Shown here piece after piece: positions 54,597 to 62,143 of a DNA stretch of 64,000 nt. Every line of letters starts with the position of its first letter. Position 1 is the first letter of the stretch. The position numbers and the translations under genes were made by a program. Source of the stretch: Thermovenabulum gondwanense (GTDB lineage: Bacteria > Bacillota > Thermosediminibacteria > Thermosediminibacterales > Thermosediminibacteraceae); assembly GCF_001601575.1 (NCBI RefSeq), contig NZ_LOHZ01000032.1:1-64000 (forward strand), read 5' to 3'. The notes under the pieces were generated by a model. The model did not search any database. It worked only from the letters and a program-made list of their open reading frames with translations, and had not been told where the DNA came from.

Positions 54597-55538
54597 TTAT
54601 CTCCTTTCTAAAATATCTATAAAAGCTTCCAAACGAGTATCGAATCCTGCCTGTCCGGAATGTTCATCCAAATTCAATTGAAGAAAGGGTATTTCATAAT
54701 TATCTTCTATTTTTATTTTCAATAAATCCCCTATAATAGAATCGGGGCCACATCCAAAAGAAGCCACATAAATAATACCATCCACTTCTTTACTATAAAT
54801 TTTCGAAAAGGCGCTTCCCACTATATTTTTTTCTAAGGTCCAAAAAAGTTTTTTATTTAAATAAGAAGTACCCTTTAATATCTCTTTCTCATCAATGACA
54901 TCCGGTGTAAGAACTTTTACCCGGTAATCGTTTAATTTTTTGATTAAATTCATGCTGACATATTCGTCATAAATATTATAGGGATGTCCCAAAAGCAATA
55001 CGTTGTATTTATATCCACCTTCAGGATTTTCAATAGTTGACATGTAGGGTATAATCTGTTTTTTCTTTATAAGTTTTATATGAGATTTGAAATTATGCAA
55101 GGCTAATAAGAAAGCTTTTATAACATCCTTTTTTGGTTTTCCCAGTTTTTGTCCTATACCGTAGAAATGTTTATATAGGCTCATGTTACTTTTATATAAG
55201 TCTATTTCGTCATCTATAATCGGAATATCTATTTCAATTGAATTGTATACCATATCGGGAAGCCCCATAAATTTTGGACAAATATATTCCCTTTTATTTG
55301 TGCTAATTATTCGAGGAATATATATATAATCACATTTTCCTTTTAAATCAATTACATGACCGTGAAACACCTTAACAGGAAGGCATGCATCATCCACACA
55401 GTTTTTTAAACCATCCTCCATTATTTTTTTGTTGGTCTTTGAAGATATTACAACCTCGCAACCTAAATTTTCGAAAAAGGATTTCCATAAAGGAAAATAC
55501 AAATAGTAAAATAATCCTCTGGGGATTCCTATCACCAT
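54597..55538 (-). CDS. Dehydratase-like iron-sulfur partner of the activase, paralogue 2
   Basis: This 313-residue protein opens IGIPRGLFYYLYFPLWKSFF, typical of DUF2229/COG3580 modules. It has cysteines in NCVDDACLPVKVF, REYICPKFMGLPD and VASFGCGPDSIIGD. The end LDEHSGQAGFDTRLEAFIDI matches the end of the product of 53470-54588 almost residue for residue, so the two are homologous and may form a heterodimer like the alpha and beta subunits of 2-hydroxyacyl-CoA dehydratases. It starts the three-gene set; the spacing to the next gene is 8 bases. Confidence 0.8.
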   Translation of the reverse strand: MVIGIPRGLFYYLYFPLWKSFFENLGCEVVISSKTNKKIMEDGLKNCVDDACLPVKVFHGHVIDLKGKCDYIYIPRIISTNKREYICPKFMGLPDMVYNSIEIDIPIIDDEIDLYKSNMSLYKHFYGIGQKLGKPKKDVIKAFLLALHNFKSHIKLIKKKQIIPYMSTIENPEGGYKYNVLLLGHPYNIYDEYVSMNLIKKLNDYRVKVLTPDVIDEKEILKGTSYLNKKLFWTLEKNIVGSAFSKIYSKEVDGIIYVASFGCGPDSIIGDLLKIKIEDNYEIPFLQLNLDEHSGQAGFDTRLEAFIDILERR

Positions 55539-55589
55539 TGAGATAACACCTCTTAATTAGTCTTACCATATTATTCCATATTTATTCTT

Positions 55590-55961
55590 TCATCTATTCA
55601 TTAATAATATGATTAGCATTCGGGCTAACCCGTATTTAATTAATAAAACAGGGACAGGTTTATTATATTTTGCAGAAGGGTCCAAAATTTTAATAACATC
55701 AATGTCCTTACGATCCATAAAAATAAGTCCCAATACAATGAAAATAACTGGAATAACCCAGTTTAAATTATAGAAGGAATTATATAATACAATTTCACTA
55801 AAAATACCACCGGCGGATACCTTCATTATCTTCATATTCAAAGTGGTGAATAATAAAAATTCAAATATTACCCCCGCAAAGGTTAATAATAAAATAATGT
55901 ACCAGTAATTAAAATTTATAAATAATACGGTTAATATTAGTCCTATTAAATCTACAAACAT
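55590..55961 (-). CDS. Conserved-looking membrane protein next to spoVAE, unknown function
   Basis: I do not recognise this 123-residue protein. It has three to four hydrophobic segments (DLIGLILTVLFI, YWYIILLLTFAGVIFEFLLF, WVIPVIFIVLGLIFM, and a C-terminal RMLIILLM) and short polar loops with AGGIFSEI and DPSAKYNKPV. It starts 9 bases after spoVAE and is the last gene of the spoVA run, so it is probably expressed in the forespore and may belong to the germination or DPA machinery. It does not resemble SpoVAA, AB or AF. Confidence 0.75.
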   Translation of the reverse strand: MFVDLIGLILTVLFINFNYWYIILLLTFAGVIFEFLLFTTLNMKIMKVSAGGIFSEIVLYNSFYNLNWVIPVIFIVLGLIFMDRKDIDVIKILDPSAKYNKPVPVLLIKYGLARMLIILLMNR

Positions 55962-55970
55962 AGGAATTCC

Positions 55971-56324
55971 TCACTTCTGTTTAGGGTTGAATAAAATAGA
56001 CATTAAATAACCGAAAAATATTGCTGCACTTATTCCCGCAGCGGCAGAAGAAAATCCTCCGGTAAAAATTCCCAAAATCCCGTAGGTATTAACGTGTTCA
56101 ATTACACCTTTTGTAAGGGTATGACCAAAACCCGGAAGAGGGATAGATGCTCCTGCTCCGGCAAAATCAACAAGTTGTTGATAAATTCCCAATCCGCTTA
56201 ATATTGCTCCCAAGGAAACAAATAAAACAAGAACATGAGCAGGAGTTAAACCGGTAAGATCCATTAAAAGCTGTCCTATTACACAAATTAGTCCACCCAC
56301 GATAAAGGCTTTTAAGTACTCCAT
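55971..56324 (-). CDS. spoVAE: Stage V sporulation protein AE
   Basis: This membrane protein of about 117 residues has AFIVGGLICVIGQLLMDLTG (about 5-24), ALGIYQQLVDFAGAG-like GIYQQLVDFAGAGASIPLPG (about 46-65) and GILGIFTGGFSSAAAGISAA. It is one of the SpoVA proteins that move dipicolinic acid into the forespore and out at germination. The start is ATG 56322-56324 after AAGGGGATT. It follows spoVAD by 14 bases. Confidence 0.93.
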   Translation of the reverse strand: MEYLKAFIVGGLICVIGQLLMDLTGLTPAHVLVLFVSLGAILSGLGIYQQLVDFAGAGASIPLPGFGHTLTKGVIEHVNTYGILGIFTGGFSSAAAGISAAIFFGYLMSILFNPKQK

Positions 56325-56338
56325 TTCTAATCCCCTTT

Positions 56339-57349
56339 TCACAGATTTTCAATAGCAACGGCATGAGCTATACAGGGTATTGATTCTCCCTGTTGAGTGC
56401 TCGTAGTACTCATCAATGCCCCCGTTGCCACAAGTAAAACCTTATTAAACCTTCCCTTTTTCATTTCTTTATATATATATCCGCAAAAAACAGTCGCTGC
56501 ACATCCACATCCGCTTCCTCCTGCGTGGACATCCTGATTCGGACTAAAAATCATTAAACCGCAATCTGAATATTTGTTAGAAATATCCAGGCCTTTTTCT
56601 TTTAATAGATCTTCTGCAATATCTTTCCCTATACTGGCAAGATCTCCTGTTACTATAAGGTCATAATAATCCGGACTTCTTTTTGTATCTTCAAAATGAC
56701 GGAATATAGTATCAACTGCTGCCGGAGCCATTGCACTACCCATATCATTGGGGTTTTTTTGGCCCATGTCAATTACTTTGCCGATGGTTATAAATGTAAT
56801 TCTTGGATTGTCATTTTTTAAAGAAATCACTGCAGCACCCGCCCCCGTGACAGTGGTTTGGGCAGTAGGAGGACGTTGATTACCCAGTTCAAGAGGAAAG
56901 CGGAACTGTCTTTCGGCAGTGCAAAAATGACTGGAAGTAGCAACTACTACATTTTCTGCAAATCCACCATCAACTATCATCGCTCCAAGGGCCAAACCTT
57001 CCGACATTGTAGAACATGCTCCGTATATCCCTAAGAAGGGTATTCCAATATCCCGAGCTGTATAACCGGCTGATATTATTTGATTGAGCAAATCTCCGGC
57101 AATAAAATATTCCACAGCATCATAAGGAAGTTTACTGTTTTTTATAGCCATTTCCACAGCTTCCTTCATCATCTTTCTTTCCGCTTTTTCCCAGCTTTTT
57201 TCCTGGAAGTACATATCGTTTATTATTAAGTCAAAATAATCTTTTAAAGGACCCTGCCCTTCCTTCGGTCCAACAATTGATGCCACTCCAATAATGGCAG
57301 GAGCATTTTCAAGCATTATTGTTTGCTTTCCCACTTTTTTATTAGACAT
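56339..57349 (-). CDS. spoVAD: Stage V sporulation protein AD
   Basis: This 336-residue protein with a thiolase-like fold binds dipicolinic acid. It contains APAIIGVASIVGPKEGQGPL (about residues 15-34), the SpoVAD core FLGIYGACSTMSEGLALGA (about 104-122), GAGAAVISLK and a C-terminal GGSGCGCAATVF stretch (about 277-288). It is peripheral on the forespore membrane. It lies between spoVAC and spoVAE. Confidence 0.95.
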   Translation of the reverse strand: MSNKKVGKQTIMLENAPAIIGVASIVGPKEGQGPLKDYFDLIINDMYFQEKSWEKAERKMMKEAVEMAIKNSKLPYDAVEYFIAGDLLNQIISAGYTARDIGIPFLGIYGACSTMSEGLALGAMIVDGGFAENVVVATSSHFCTAERQFRFPLELGNQRPPTAQTTVTGAGAAVISLKNDNPRITFITIGKVIDMGQKNPNDMGSAMAPAAVDTIFRHFEDTKRSPDYYDLIVTGDLASIGKDIAEDLLKEKGLDISNKYSDCGLMIFSPNQDVHAGGSGCGCAATVFCGYIYKEMKKGRFNKVLLVATGALMSTTSTQQGESIPCIAHAVAIENL

Positions 57350-57358
57350 ATTTTCCCC

Positions 57359-57817
57359 TCACAACTTCAAAAAATAGTATAAAATTCCTATAATCATAGA
57401 AACCGTAACACCGTATACTATCACCGGACCCGCTACTACGAACATTTTTGCGGCTACCCCAAGAACGAAACCCTCTGCTTTAAATTCCATAGCGGGAGAA
57501 ACAATGGAATTTGCAAATCCTGTAATTGGAACTATTGACCCCGCACCTGCTCTTTTACCTATCTGATCGTATATTCCCAATCCGGTTAAAAAGGCCCCCA
57601 GGAATACCATTGTTATTGAGGTGGCTGCAGGTGCCTGCTTAACTTTATCCAGTCCTAAATTAATATAAAAATTTAATATTATTTGGCCAATAGTACAAAT
57701 AATTCCTCCTACGATAAAAGCTGAAATTACATTTCGCAAAACGGGTGGCTTAGGTCTTTTGTTTTTTATATATTCTTTATAGTTTTTTTGTTCTAAAGTA
57801 ATATCGGATCGGGCCAT
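57359..57817 (-). CDS. spoVAC: Stage V sporulation protein AC
   Basis: This 152-residue membrane protein shows NVISAFIVGGIICTIGQIIL (about residues 29-48), FLGAFLTGLGIYDQIGKRAG (about 73-92), GSIVPITGFANSIVSPAMEF (about 94-113) and a final hydrophobic pair. In Bacillus SpoVAC is a mechanosensitive channel for dipicolinic acid. It resembles spoVAE, with which it shares the GLGIYxQ and GAG elements. No spoVAA or spoVAB precedes it, as in many clostridia. Confidence 0.94.
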   Translation of the reverse strand: MARSDITLEQKNYKEYIKNKRPKPPVLRNVISAFIVGGIICTIGQIILNFYINLGLDKVKQAPAATSITMVFLGAFLTGLGIYDQIGKRAGAGSIVPITGFANSIVSPAMEFKAEGFVLGVAAKMFVVAGPVIVYGVTVSMIIGILYYFLKL

Positions 57818-57837
57818 AAAAATCTCCTTTCAAATTA

Positions 57838-57861
57838 AAGCGAGCACTATATAGTGCTCGC
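57838..57861 (-). terminator. Candidate terminator after the dodecin gene
   Basis: A perfect palindromic stem, GCGAGCACTAT with ATAGTGCTCGC, lies just past the dodecin stop codon. The following tract is only TTTAATTT, so termination may be partial and let transcription into spoVAC. Confidence 0.6.
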
Positions 57862-57864
57862 CAA

Positions 57865-58077
57865 TTAAGCTTCTGTGGTCCCATCTACTTTGAACGCAAT
57901 GGCTACATCTGCTTTGTATTCTACAATTTTGCCATTTTGCACATTGGCAGTTTGATTCAGTACCTCAACTCCAGTTATATTTCTTATCGTCTTTGAAGCG
58001 TCTTTTACAGCATTTTCTATTGCTTCCTGCCAGCTATTTTTAGATTCCCCAACTACTTCTATAACCTTCACGGTCAT
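57865..58077 (-). CDS. Dodecin-family flavin-binding protein
   Basis: This 70-residue protein begins MTVKVIEVVGESKNSWQEAI and continues KDASKTIRNITGVEVLNQTA, with GKIVEYKADVAIAFKVD at the end. It is a standard dodecin, forming a dodecamer that binds flavins or CoA. ATG 58075-58077 lies seven bases after GGGAGG. It sits in the sigF-spoVA interval downstream of a possible forespore promoter, which would place a flavin-storing protein in the spore. Confidence 0.9.
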   Translation of the reverse strand: MTVKVIEVVGESKNSWQEAIENAVKDASKTIRNITGVEVLNQTANVQNGKIVEYKADVAIAFKVDGTTEA

Positions 58078-58079
58078 AT

Positions 58080-58277
58080 TTATCCCTCCCAAAAATTAAT
58101 TACATTAATATTTTTCCCTTCCTTGTTATCAATATTCTCCTCTAAAACTATTACAAATTTGGCGCTTTTTGGTATTTTGTTTTTAATTTCTCTGTAATAA
58201 AATAGCCCGCCAAAACTTAATATGAGCATTAAAAAACAAATTATAGCAATTAATAGTTTGGTTTTAAAATTTGCCAT
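58080..58277 (-). CDS. Small single-pass membrane protein, unknown function
   Basis: This 65-residue protein has one transmembrane helix (LLIAIICFLMLILSFGGLFY, about residues 7-26), then a short polar tail (IPKSAKFVIVLEENIDNKEG). No family is recognised. The ATG lies eight bases after GGGG. It is two bases upstream of the dodecin gene and probably co-expressed with it and spoVA. Confidence 0.7.
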   Translation of the reverse strand: MANFKTKLLIAIICFLMLILSFGGLFYYREIKNKIPKSAKFVIVLEENIDNKEGKNINVINFWEG

Positions 58278-58298
58278 TTTAACCACCCCTTTAAAACG

Positions 58299-58328
58299 TA
58301 TTATTTTACACGGTAAGCTATTTTATAC
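58299..58328 (-). promoter_or_regulatory. Candidate forespore (sigma-F/G) promoter of the dodecin-spoVA genes
   Basis: GTATA (58324-58328), 15 bases, TAAAATAATA (58299-58308). The -35 fits GYWTA and the -10 fits the R-A-n-A-n-T-R part of the sigma-F consensus but lacks the leading GG. It follows the sigF terminator. Confidence 0.4.
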
Positions 58329-58336
58329 AGTTTAAA

Positions 58337-58364
58337 AATAAAAAACTGCGGCCTTCCGCAGTTT
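58337..58364 (-). terminator. Intrinsic terminator after sigF
   Basis: AAACTGCGG, loop AAGG, CCGCAGTTT then T-rich tract on the minus strand, at the sigF stop. Confidence 0.88.
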
Positions 58365-59083
58365 CATATCATCATATTTTTTATTTTTTGCAAAATCCTT
58401 TTTTCAAGGCGAGAAACTTGCACCTGAGAAATCCCTAATATCTGAGCAATCTGGGTTTGGGTTTTATCTTTAAAATATCTTAAAAATATTATTTTCCTCT
58501 CTATTCCTTCAAGTTTCGAAATGGCTTCTTTTAAAGAGATATTATCCAGTACCGAAATCATATCTTCATTATCATCTTCGACTCTATCCAATACGTATAT
58601 AGGATTAGTATCGTCGTGAAAAGCCACTTCATTTAATGATATGATCGGTTTGGACGCCTCAAGATATATATTCAATTCTTCTACTGAAATTCCCATCTCT
58701 TCCGCTATTTCGGTAATTGTAGGTTCTCTGTCCTGCAGCTTTTCCAGATATTCTTTTGTTTTTTGTACCTTATAATGCATCTCCTTTATTTTTCTTGAGA
58801 TTTTTATGGGATTATTATCTCTTATTTGTCTTTTAATTTCTCCGATTATCATTGGCACGGCGTAGGTAGAAAATTTTACATTATAGGAAAAATCAAACCT
58901 GTCAATAGCCTTTAATAATCCTATGGTGCCAATCTGGACTAAATCTTCCAGTTCAAATCCCCTGTTTTCAAATCTTTTTACCACATTATATACAAGTCCT
59001 AAATTTTTCTTTATTAGTTTTTCCTTAGCTTCAAGATCTCCGCCTTTTGCCTTTATTAAAAGTTCAATATTTTCATCGCTCAT
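58364..59083 (-). CDS. sigF: RNA polymerase sigma factor F (first forespore sigma)
   Basis: This 239-residue sigma-70 family protein has region 2 (NLGLVYNVVKRFENRGFELE, about 27-46, then DLVQIGTIGLLKAIDRFDFS and KFSTYAVPMIIGEIKRQIRD), region 3 (about 110-150) and region 4 with the HTH KTQTQIAQILGISQVQVSRL (about 208-227). Its order after spoIIAA and spoIIAB and its length identify it as sigma-F, not sigma-G. It is held inactive by SpoIIAB until septation. Confidence 0.96.
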   Translation of the reverse strand: MSDENIELLIKAKGGDLEAKEKLIKKNLGLVYNVVKRFENRGFELEDLVQIGTIGLLKAIDRFDFSYNVKFSTYAVPMIIGEIKRQIRDNNPIKISRKIKEMHYKVQKTKEYLEKLQDREPTITEIAEEMGISVEELNIYLEASKPIISLNEVAFHDDTNPIYVLDRVEDDNEDMISVLDNISLKEAISKLEGIERKIIFLRYFKDKTQTQIAQILGISQVQVSRLEKRILQKIKNMMI

Positions 59084-59093
59084 GCTATCTACC

Positions 59094-59528
59094 TCAAGAT
59101 TTTTTTGTTTTTAATCTTTTATACATTTTTACTATGGTGCCCTCGCCCGGTTTTGATTCTACTTCCAAGGAATCCATAAAACTTTCCATTATAGTAAAAC
59201 CCATTCCCGAACGATCAAGTTCCGGTTTTGAAGTCCACAACGGCTGCCTTGCCAGTTCAATGTCTTCTATCCCCTTTCCCCAATCTTGCACCCAAATTTC
59301 TATTCCATCTTCGTATAATACAGCTTTTATTCTAATTTTCCCTACACTATCCTCATAACCGTGAATTATAGAATTTGTAACTGCTTCGGATACGGCAGTT
59401 TTAATATCCGCAATTTCATCCAATGTAGGGTCTAACTGTGATGCAAAGGCTGCCACTACTACCCTGGCAAAGGATTCATTCTGGGACTTACTCAAAAAAT
59501 CTATTATCATTTCATTAAGCTTTTCCAT
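59094..59528 (-). CDS. spoIIAB: Anti-sigma-F factor and kinase SpoIIAB
   Basis: This GHKL-fold kinase of about 144 residues binds and inhibits sigma-F and phosphorylates SpoIIAA. It shows the N-box [20 protein letters not shown] (about 38-57) and the ATP-lid residues [20 protein letters not shown] (about 77-96), and [14 protein letters not shown] (about 105-118). ATG 59526-59528 lies after GAGGAG. It is 11 bases after spoIIAA and 10 before sigF. Confidence 0.96.
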   Translation of the reverse strand: MEKLNEMIIDFLSKSQNESFARVVVAAFASQLDPTLDEIADIKTAVSEAVTNSIIHGYEDSVGKIRIKAVLYEDGIEIWVQDWGKGIEDIELARQPLWTSKPELDRSGMGFTIMESFMDSLEVESKPGEGTIVKMYKRLKTKKS

Positions 59529-59539
59529 AAAACCACTCC

Positions 59540-59884
59540 TCATATTTTTTCTAAAGCATCATTTTCATCCGTGTAACACGGTATGATGTTAAAAAGGCCG
59601 GATATATCAAATACTTTTTTTATTCGTTCATTAACATTGCAAACCCCCAAAGCACCTCCTACGGATTTAATACTTTTATATCTCCCCAGCAGCATTCCTA
59701 TACCGGAACTGTCCATAAAAGTAACGTTTTTAAAATTAAAAATTATTTTTTTTATATTTTTTCTACTCATCACATAATCAATATCATCCTTTATGCGAGC
59801 AGCTACATGATGATCCAATTCTCCTTTTAAATTCACTATCATTACATCATTTATATAACGAAAAGTTACTCCTTCATGCAGCAT
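59540..59884 (-). CDS. spoIIAA: Anti-anti-sigma factor SpoIIAA
   Basis: This 114-residue STAS-domain protein has the phosphorylation-site serine in the motif [17 protein letters not shown] (about residues 55-71), plus [20 protein letters not shown]. Dephosphorylated SpoIIAA frees sigma-F from SpoIIAB. It begins the spoIIA operon behind a sigma-H promoter (59935-59963). The ATG follows GAGGGGGC. Confidence 0.96.
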   Translation of the reverse strand: MLHEGVTFRYINDVMIVNLKGELDHHVAARIKDDIDYVMSRKNIKKIIFNFKNVTFMDSSGIGMLLGRYKSIKSVGGALGVCNVNERIKKVFDISGLFNIIPCYTDENDALEKI

Positions 59885-59934
59885 TTTACTGCCCCCTCAA
59901 TTAACAGGTTATTAAGAAGAAAAGTTTTAAATAG

Positions 59935-59963
59935 TATTTCTACAATCTTTTGTAAAATCCTTC
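59935..59963 (-). promoter_or_regulatory. Sigma-H promoter of the spoIIA operon
   Basis: GAAGGATTT (59955-59963), 11 bases, GTAGAAATA (59935-59943). The -35 fits RnAGGAwww completely; the -10 differs from RnnGAATww at one defined base. Spacer length equals that before spoVS. spoIIA is sigma-H-driven in Bacillus. Confidence 0.65.
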
Positions 59964-59977
59964 CTTATTTTTGTTTA

Positions 59978-60013
59978 AAAAATAATATGGTGCATCTCAA
60001 TTGATGCACCATA
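59978..60013 (-). terminator. Intrinsic terminator after dacF
   Basis: ATGGTGCATC and GATGCACCAT form a 10-pair stem with a 6-base loop, followed by ATTATTTTTT on the minus strand. Confidence 0.88.
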
Positions 60014-60022
60014 AGAAAATCC

Positions 60023-61183
60023 TTAAAACAATCTATAAATAAGAGTTTTTAGTATATCCAAATACCCTATTTTCCTTACCTCTTGCTTCGCCAGCAAATC
60101 AACTTCTCCAATTTCCACATCGTTTTGATATATTTTCAAAGTTCCAATTTTTTGACCTTTTCTTACCGGAGCCACAATCTTTTCAGGTAAAATAATTTTA
60201 GTGCTTATTTCGTTCTCTTTTCCCTTTTCCACAAGAAAACTCTTATCCTCTTTATAAATAATTTCAACTTCTTTTTCTATTCCTTTGTCCACTTTTAATC
60301 TTTTTACCGTCGCTCCTTTTTTGGCGACAGATACGGAATTATAAAATCCAAAACCATAGTCCAGCAGCTTTTTGGTATCTTCAAAACGATCATTAGAAGA
60401 AGGAGCGTTCATTACTACCGAAATCAACCTCATATCTCCTCTTTTAGCACTTCCTACAAAACAAAATCCTGCCTTTTCGTGATACCCGGTTTTAATACCA
60501 TCTAACCCATCGTATTTTCCAATAAGTTTGTTTGTATTTGCAAGCATAGTAGGTTCTCGTTTCTTATCGGTATGTTCAAGATAATCCACCAATTTTGTCG
60601 ACCAATCAAAAAACTTCTGGTATTTTATCAGTTCCTTAGCTATTATTGCCATATCATAGGCTGTAGTATAAAGATTGGGATCGGGTAGACCGTGAGGATT
60701 GGTAAAATTAGTATTTTGAAGCCCCAATTCCTTTGCTTTATCATTCATCATCCTTACAAAACCTTCTACGCTGCCGCCTATATGTTCTGCTACGGCTACT
60801 GATGCATCATTCGCTGAGGAGATAACAATGCATTTTAGTAAGGTTTCAAGGGTCTGAACTTCGCCGGGTCCCAGGAAAACCTGGCTACCTCCCGTTTTCC
60901 ATGCTCGTTCGCTCACCCTAACCTCATCGTTAAAATTTGACTTTCCTTTTTCCACCGACTCAAAAGCCACAAGCAATGTCATTATTTTCGCTAAACTTGC
61001 TGGTTCCAATTTCTGGTGAGCATTTTTTTCATATAAAATCTTCCCAGAGGACGCATCAATTAAAATTGCCGAAGGAGATTTAATATTTGGCGGGCTTTGA
61101 AGCATTACTGCCTGGCAAGTCGAGGAAAATAAAAAAATACTTATCAGAATTACTAAAATAAGAGAAATTACTTTATTTTTCAA
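60023..61183 (-). CDS. dacF: D-alanyl-D-alanine carboxypeptidase DacF
   Basis: This penicillin-binding protein 5-type carboxypeptidase has about 386 residues. A signal peptide opens the protein (VISLILVILISIFLFSSTCQA). The active-site motifs are SLAK in LEPASLAKIMTLLVAF, SAN in CIVISSANDASVAVAEHIGG, and KTG in LDGIKTGYHEKAGF. A C-terminal PBP5-like domain ends in an amphipathic membrane anchor (YLDILKTLIYRLF). It trims spore cortex peptides. The start is TTG 61181-61183, seven bases after GGAGG; ATG 61187-61189 is only one base from the binding site. The binding site is buried in an inverted repeat. Confidence 0.93.
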   Translation of the reverse strand: MKNKVISLILVILISIFLFSSTCQAVMLQSPPNIKSPSAILIDASSGKILYEKNAHQKLEPASLAKIMTLLVAFESVEKGKSNFNDEVRVSERAWKTGGSQVFLGPGEVQTLETLLKCIVISSANDASVAVAEHIGGSVEGFVRMMNDKAKELGLQNTNFTNPHGLPDPNLYTTAYDMAIIAKELIKYQKFFDWSTKLVDYLEHTDKKREPTMLANTNKLIGKYDGLDGIKTGYHEKAGFCFVGSAKRGDMRLISVVMNAPSSNDRFEDTKKLLDYGFGFYNSVSVAKKGATVKRLKVDKGIEKEVEIIYKEDKSFLVEKGKENEISTKIILPEKIVAPVRKGQKIGTLKIYQNDVEIGEVDLLAKQEVRKIGYLDILKTLIYRLF

Positions 61184-61186
61184 AGA

Positions 61187-61228
61187 CATTCCTCCTTTCA
61201 ATCATAGATTATCCTTGAAGGAGGAATG
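61187..61228 (-). repeat. Inverted repeat hiding the dacF ribosome binding site
   Basis: CATTCCTCCTTTCAA (61187-61201) pairs with TTGAAGGAGGAATG (61215-61228), 14 pairs with one bulge and a 13-base loop. The GGAGG of dacF lies fully inside the stem. No T run follows, so a terminator is unlikely. Confidence 0.75.
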
Positions 61229-61240
61229 TTATTCATAAAG

Positions 61241-62128
61241 CTAAGCTCTGGGGTGGGTTCTATCGTATACCTCTCTGATTTTTGATTTTGTTAAATGAGT
61301 ATAAATTTGAGTTGTTGATATATCAGAATGTCCCAGCATCTCCTGAACCGAACGCAAATCTGCCCCGTTTTCTAAAAGATGAGTGGCAAAGGAATGTCTC
61401 AATGTATGGGGTGTAATTTCTTTTTTAATATTAGCTTTTCTGGCATATTTTTTTATAATCTTCCAAAAACCCTGCCTTGTTAAACTTTTTCCCTGATGAT
61501 TGAAAAATAGATAGTTACATTCTTTATCTTTTAATATTTTTTTTCGAATTTCATTTATATATAAATTAAGAAAGGATATAGCGACGGAGCCGATGGGGAT
61601 AATCCTTTCCTTTGATCCCTTTCCCATACATTTTAGGTACCCCATTTCTAAATTTACATCTTCAACTTTTAAAGAAATCAGTTCAGAAACTCTTATTCCG
61701 GTAGCATATAACAATTCCAGCATGGTTCTATCCCTTAGTCCCCATAAGTCTTCTTTATCCGGTGAAGCTAAAAGCTTTTCCACTTCTTCAACAGTAAGCA
61801 CTCTCGGTAATTTCCTTTCCAATTTTGGTGTATCTAAATTAAATGTAGGATCTTCTTTTATAATTCTTTCTCTTAAAAGAAAATGGTAAAAAGTTTTTAT
61901 AGCTGCCAGAGACCTGAGAATACTACTGGAAGCTCTTTTTTTTCTTTGTAAAAATAAAAGATAAGAGATTATATTAGCTCTATTTACTTCGTTGAAGGTA
62001 TTTACTCCACCATTCTTCAAAAAATTTATAAATTGATTTAAATCATTTTTATAGGATATAACTGTATTATTGGACAAACCTCTTTCTACCACCAAAAAAT
62101 CAAGAAAACTGTCTAATATTTCTTCCAC
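61241..62128 (-). CDS. xerD: Tyrosine recombinase XerD
   Basis: This 295-residue site-specific recombinase resolves chromosome dimers at dif. The N-terminal SAM-like core domain opens FLDFLVVERGLSNNTVISYK. Catalytic residues are visible: R in LLYATGIRVSELISLKVEDV (about 140-159), H-x-x-R in PHTLRHSFATHLL (about 240-252), H in LGHSDISTTQIYTHL and the tyrosine of QIYTH (about 276). The position between spoIIM and dacF matches the Bacillus spoIIM-ripX region. Confidence 0.95.
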   Translation of the reverse strand: MEEILDSFLDFLVVERGLSNNTVISYKNDLNQFINFLKNGGVNTFNEVNRANIISYLLFLQRKKRASSSILRSLAAIKTFYHFLLRERIIKEDPTFNLDTPKLERKLPRVLTVEEVEKLLASPDKEDLWGLRDRTMLELLYATGIRVSELISLKVEDVNLEMGYLKCMGKGSKERIIPIGSVAISFLNLYINEIRKKILKDKECNYLFFNHQGKSLTRQGFWKIIKKYARKANIKKEITPHTLRHSFATHLLENGADLRSVQEMLGHSDISTTQIYTHLTKSKIREVYDRTHPRA

Positions 62129-62143
62129 CTTATATCACCTTAC

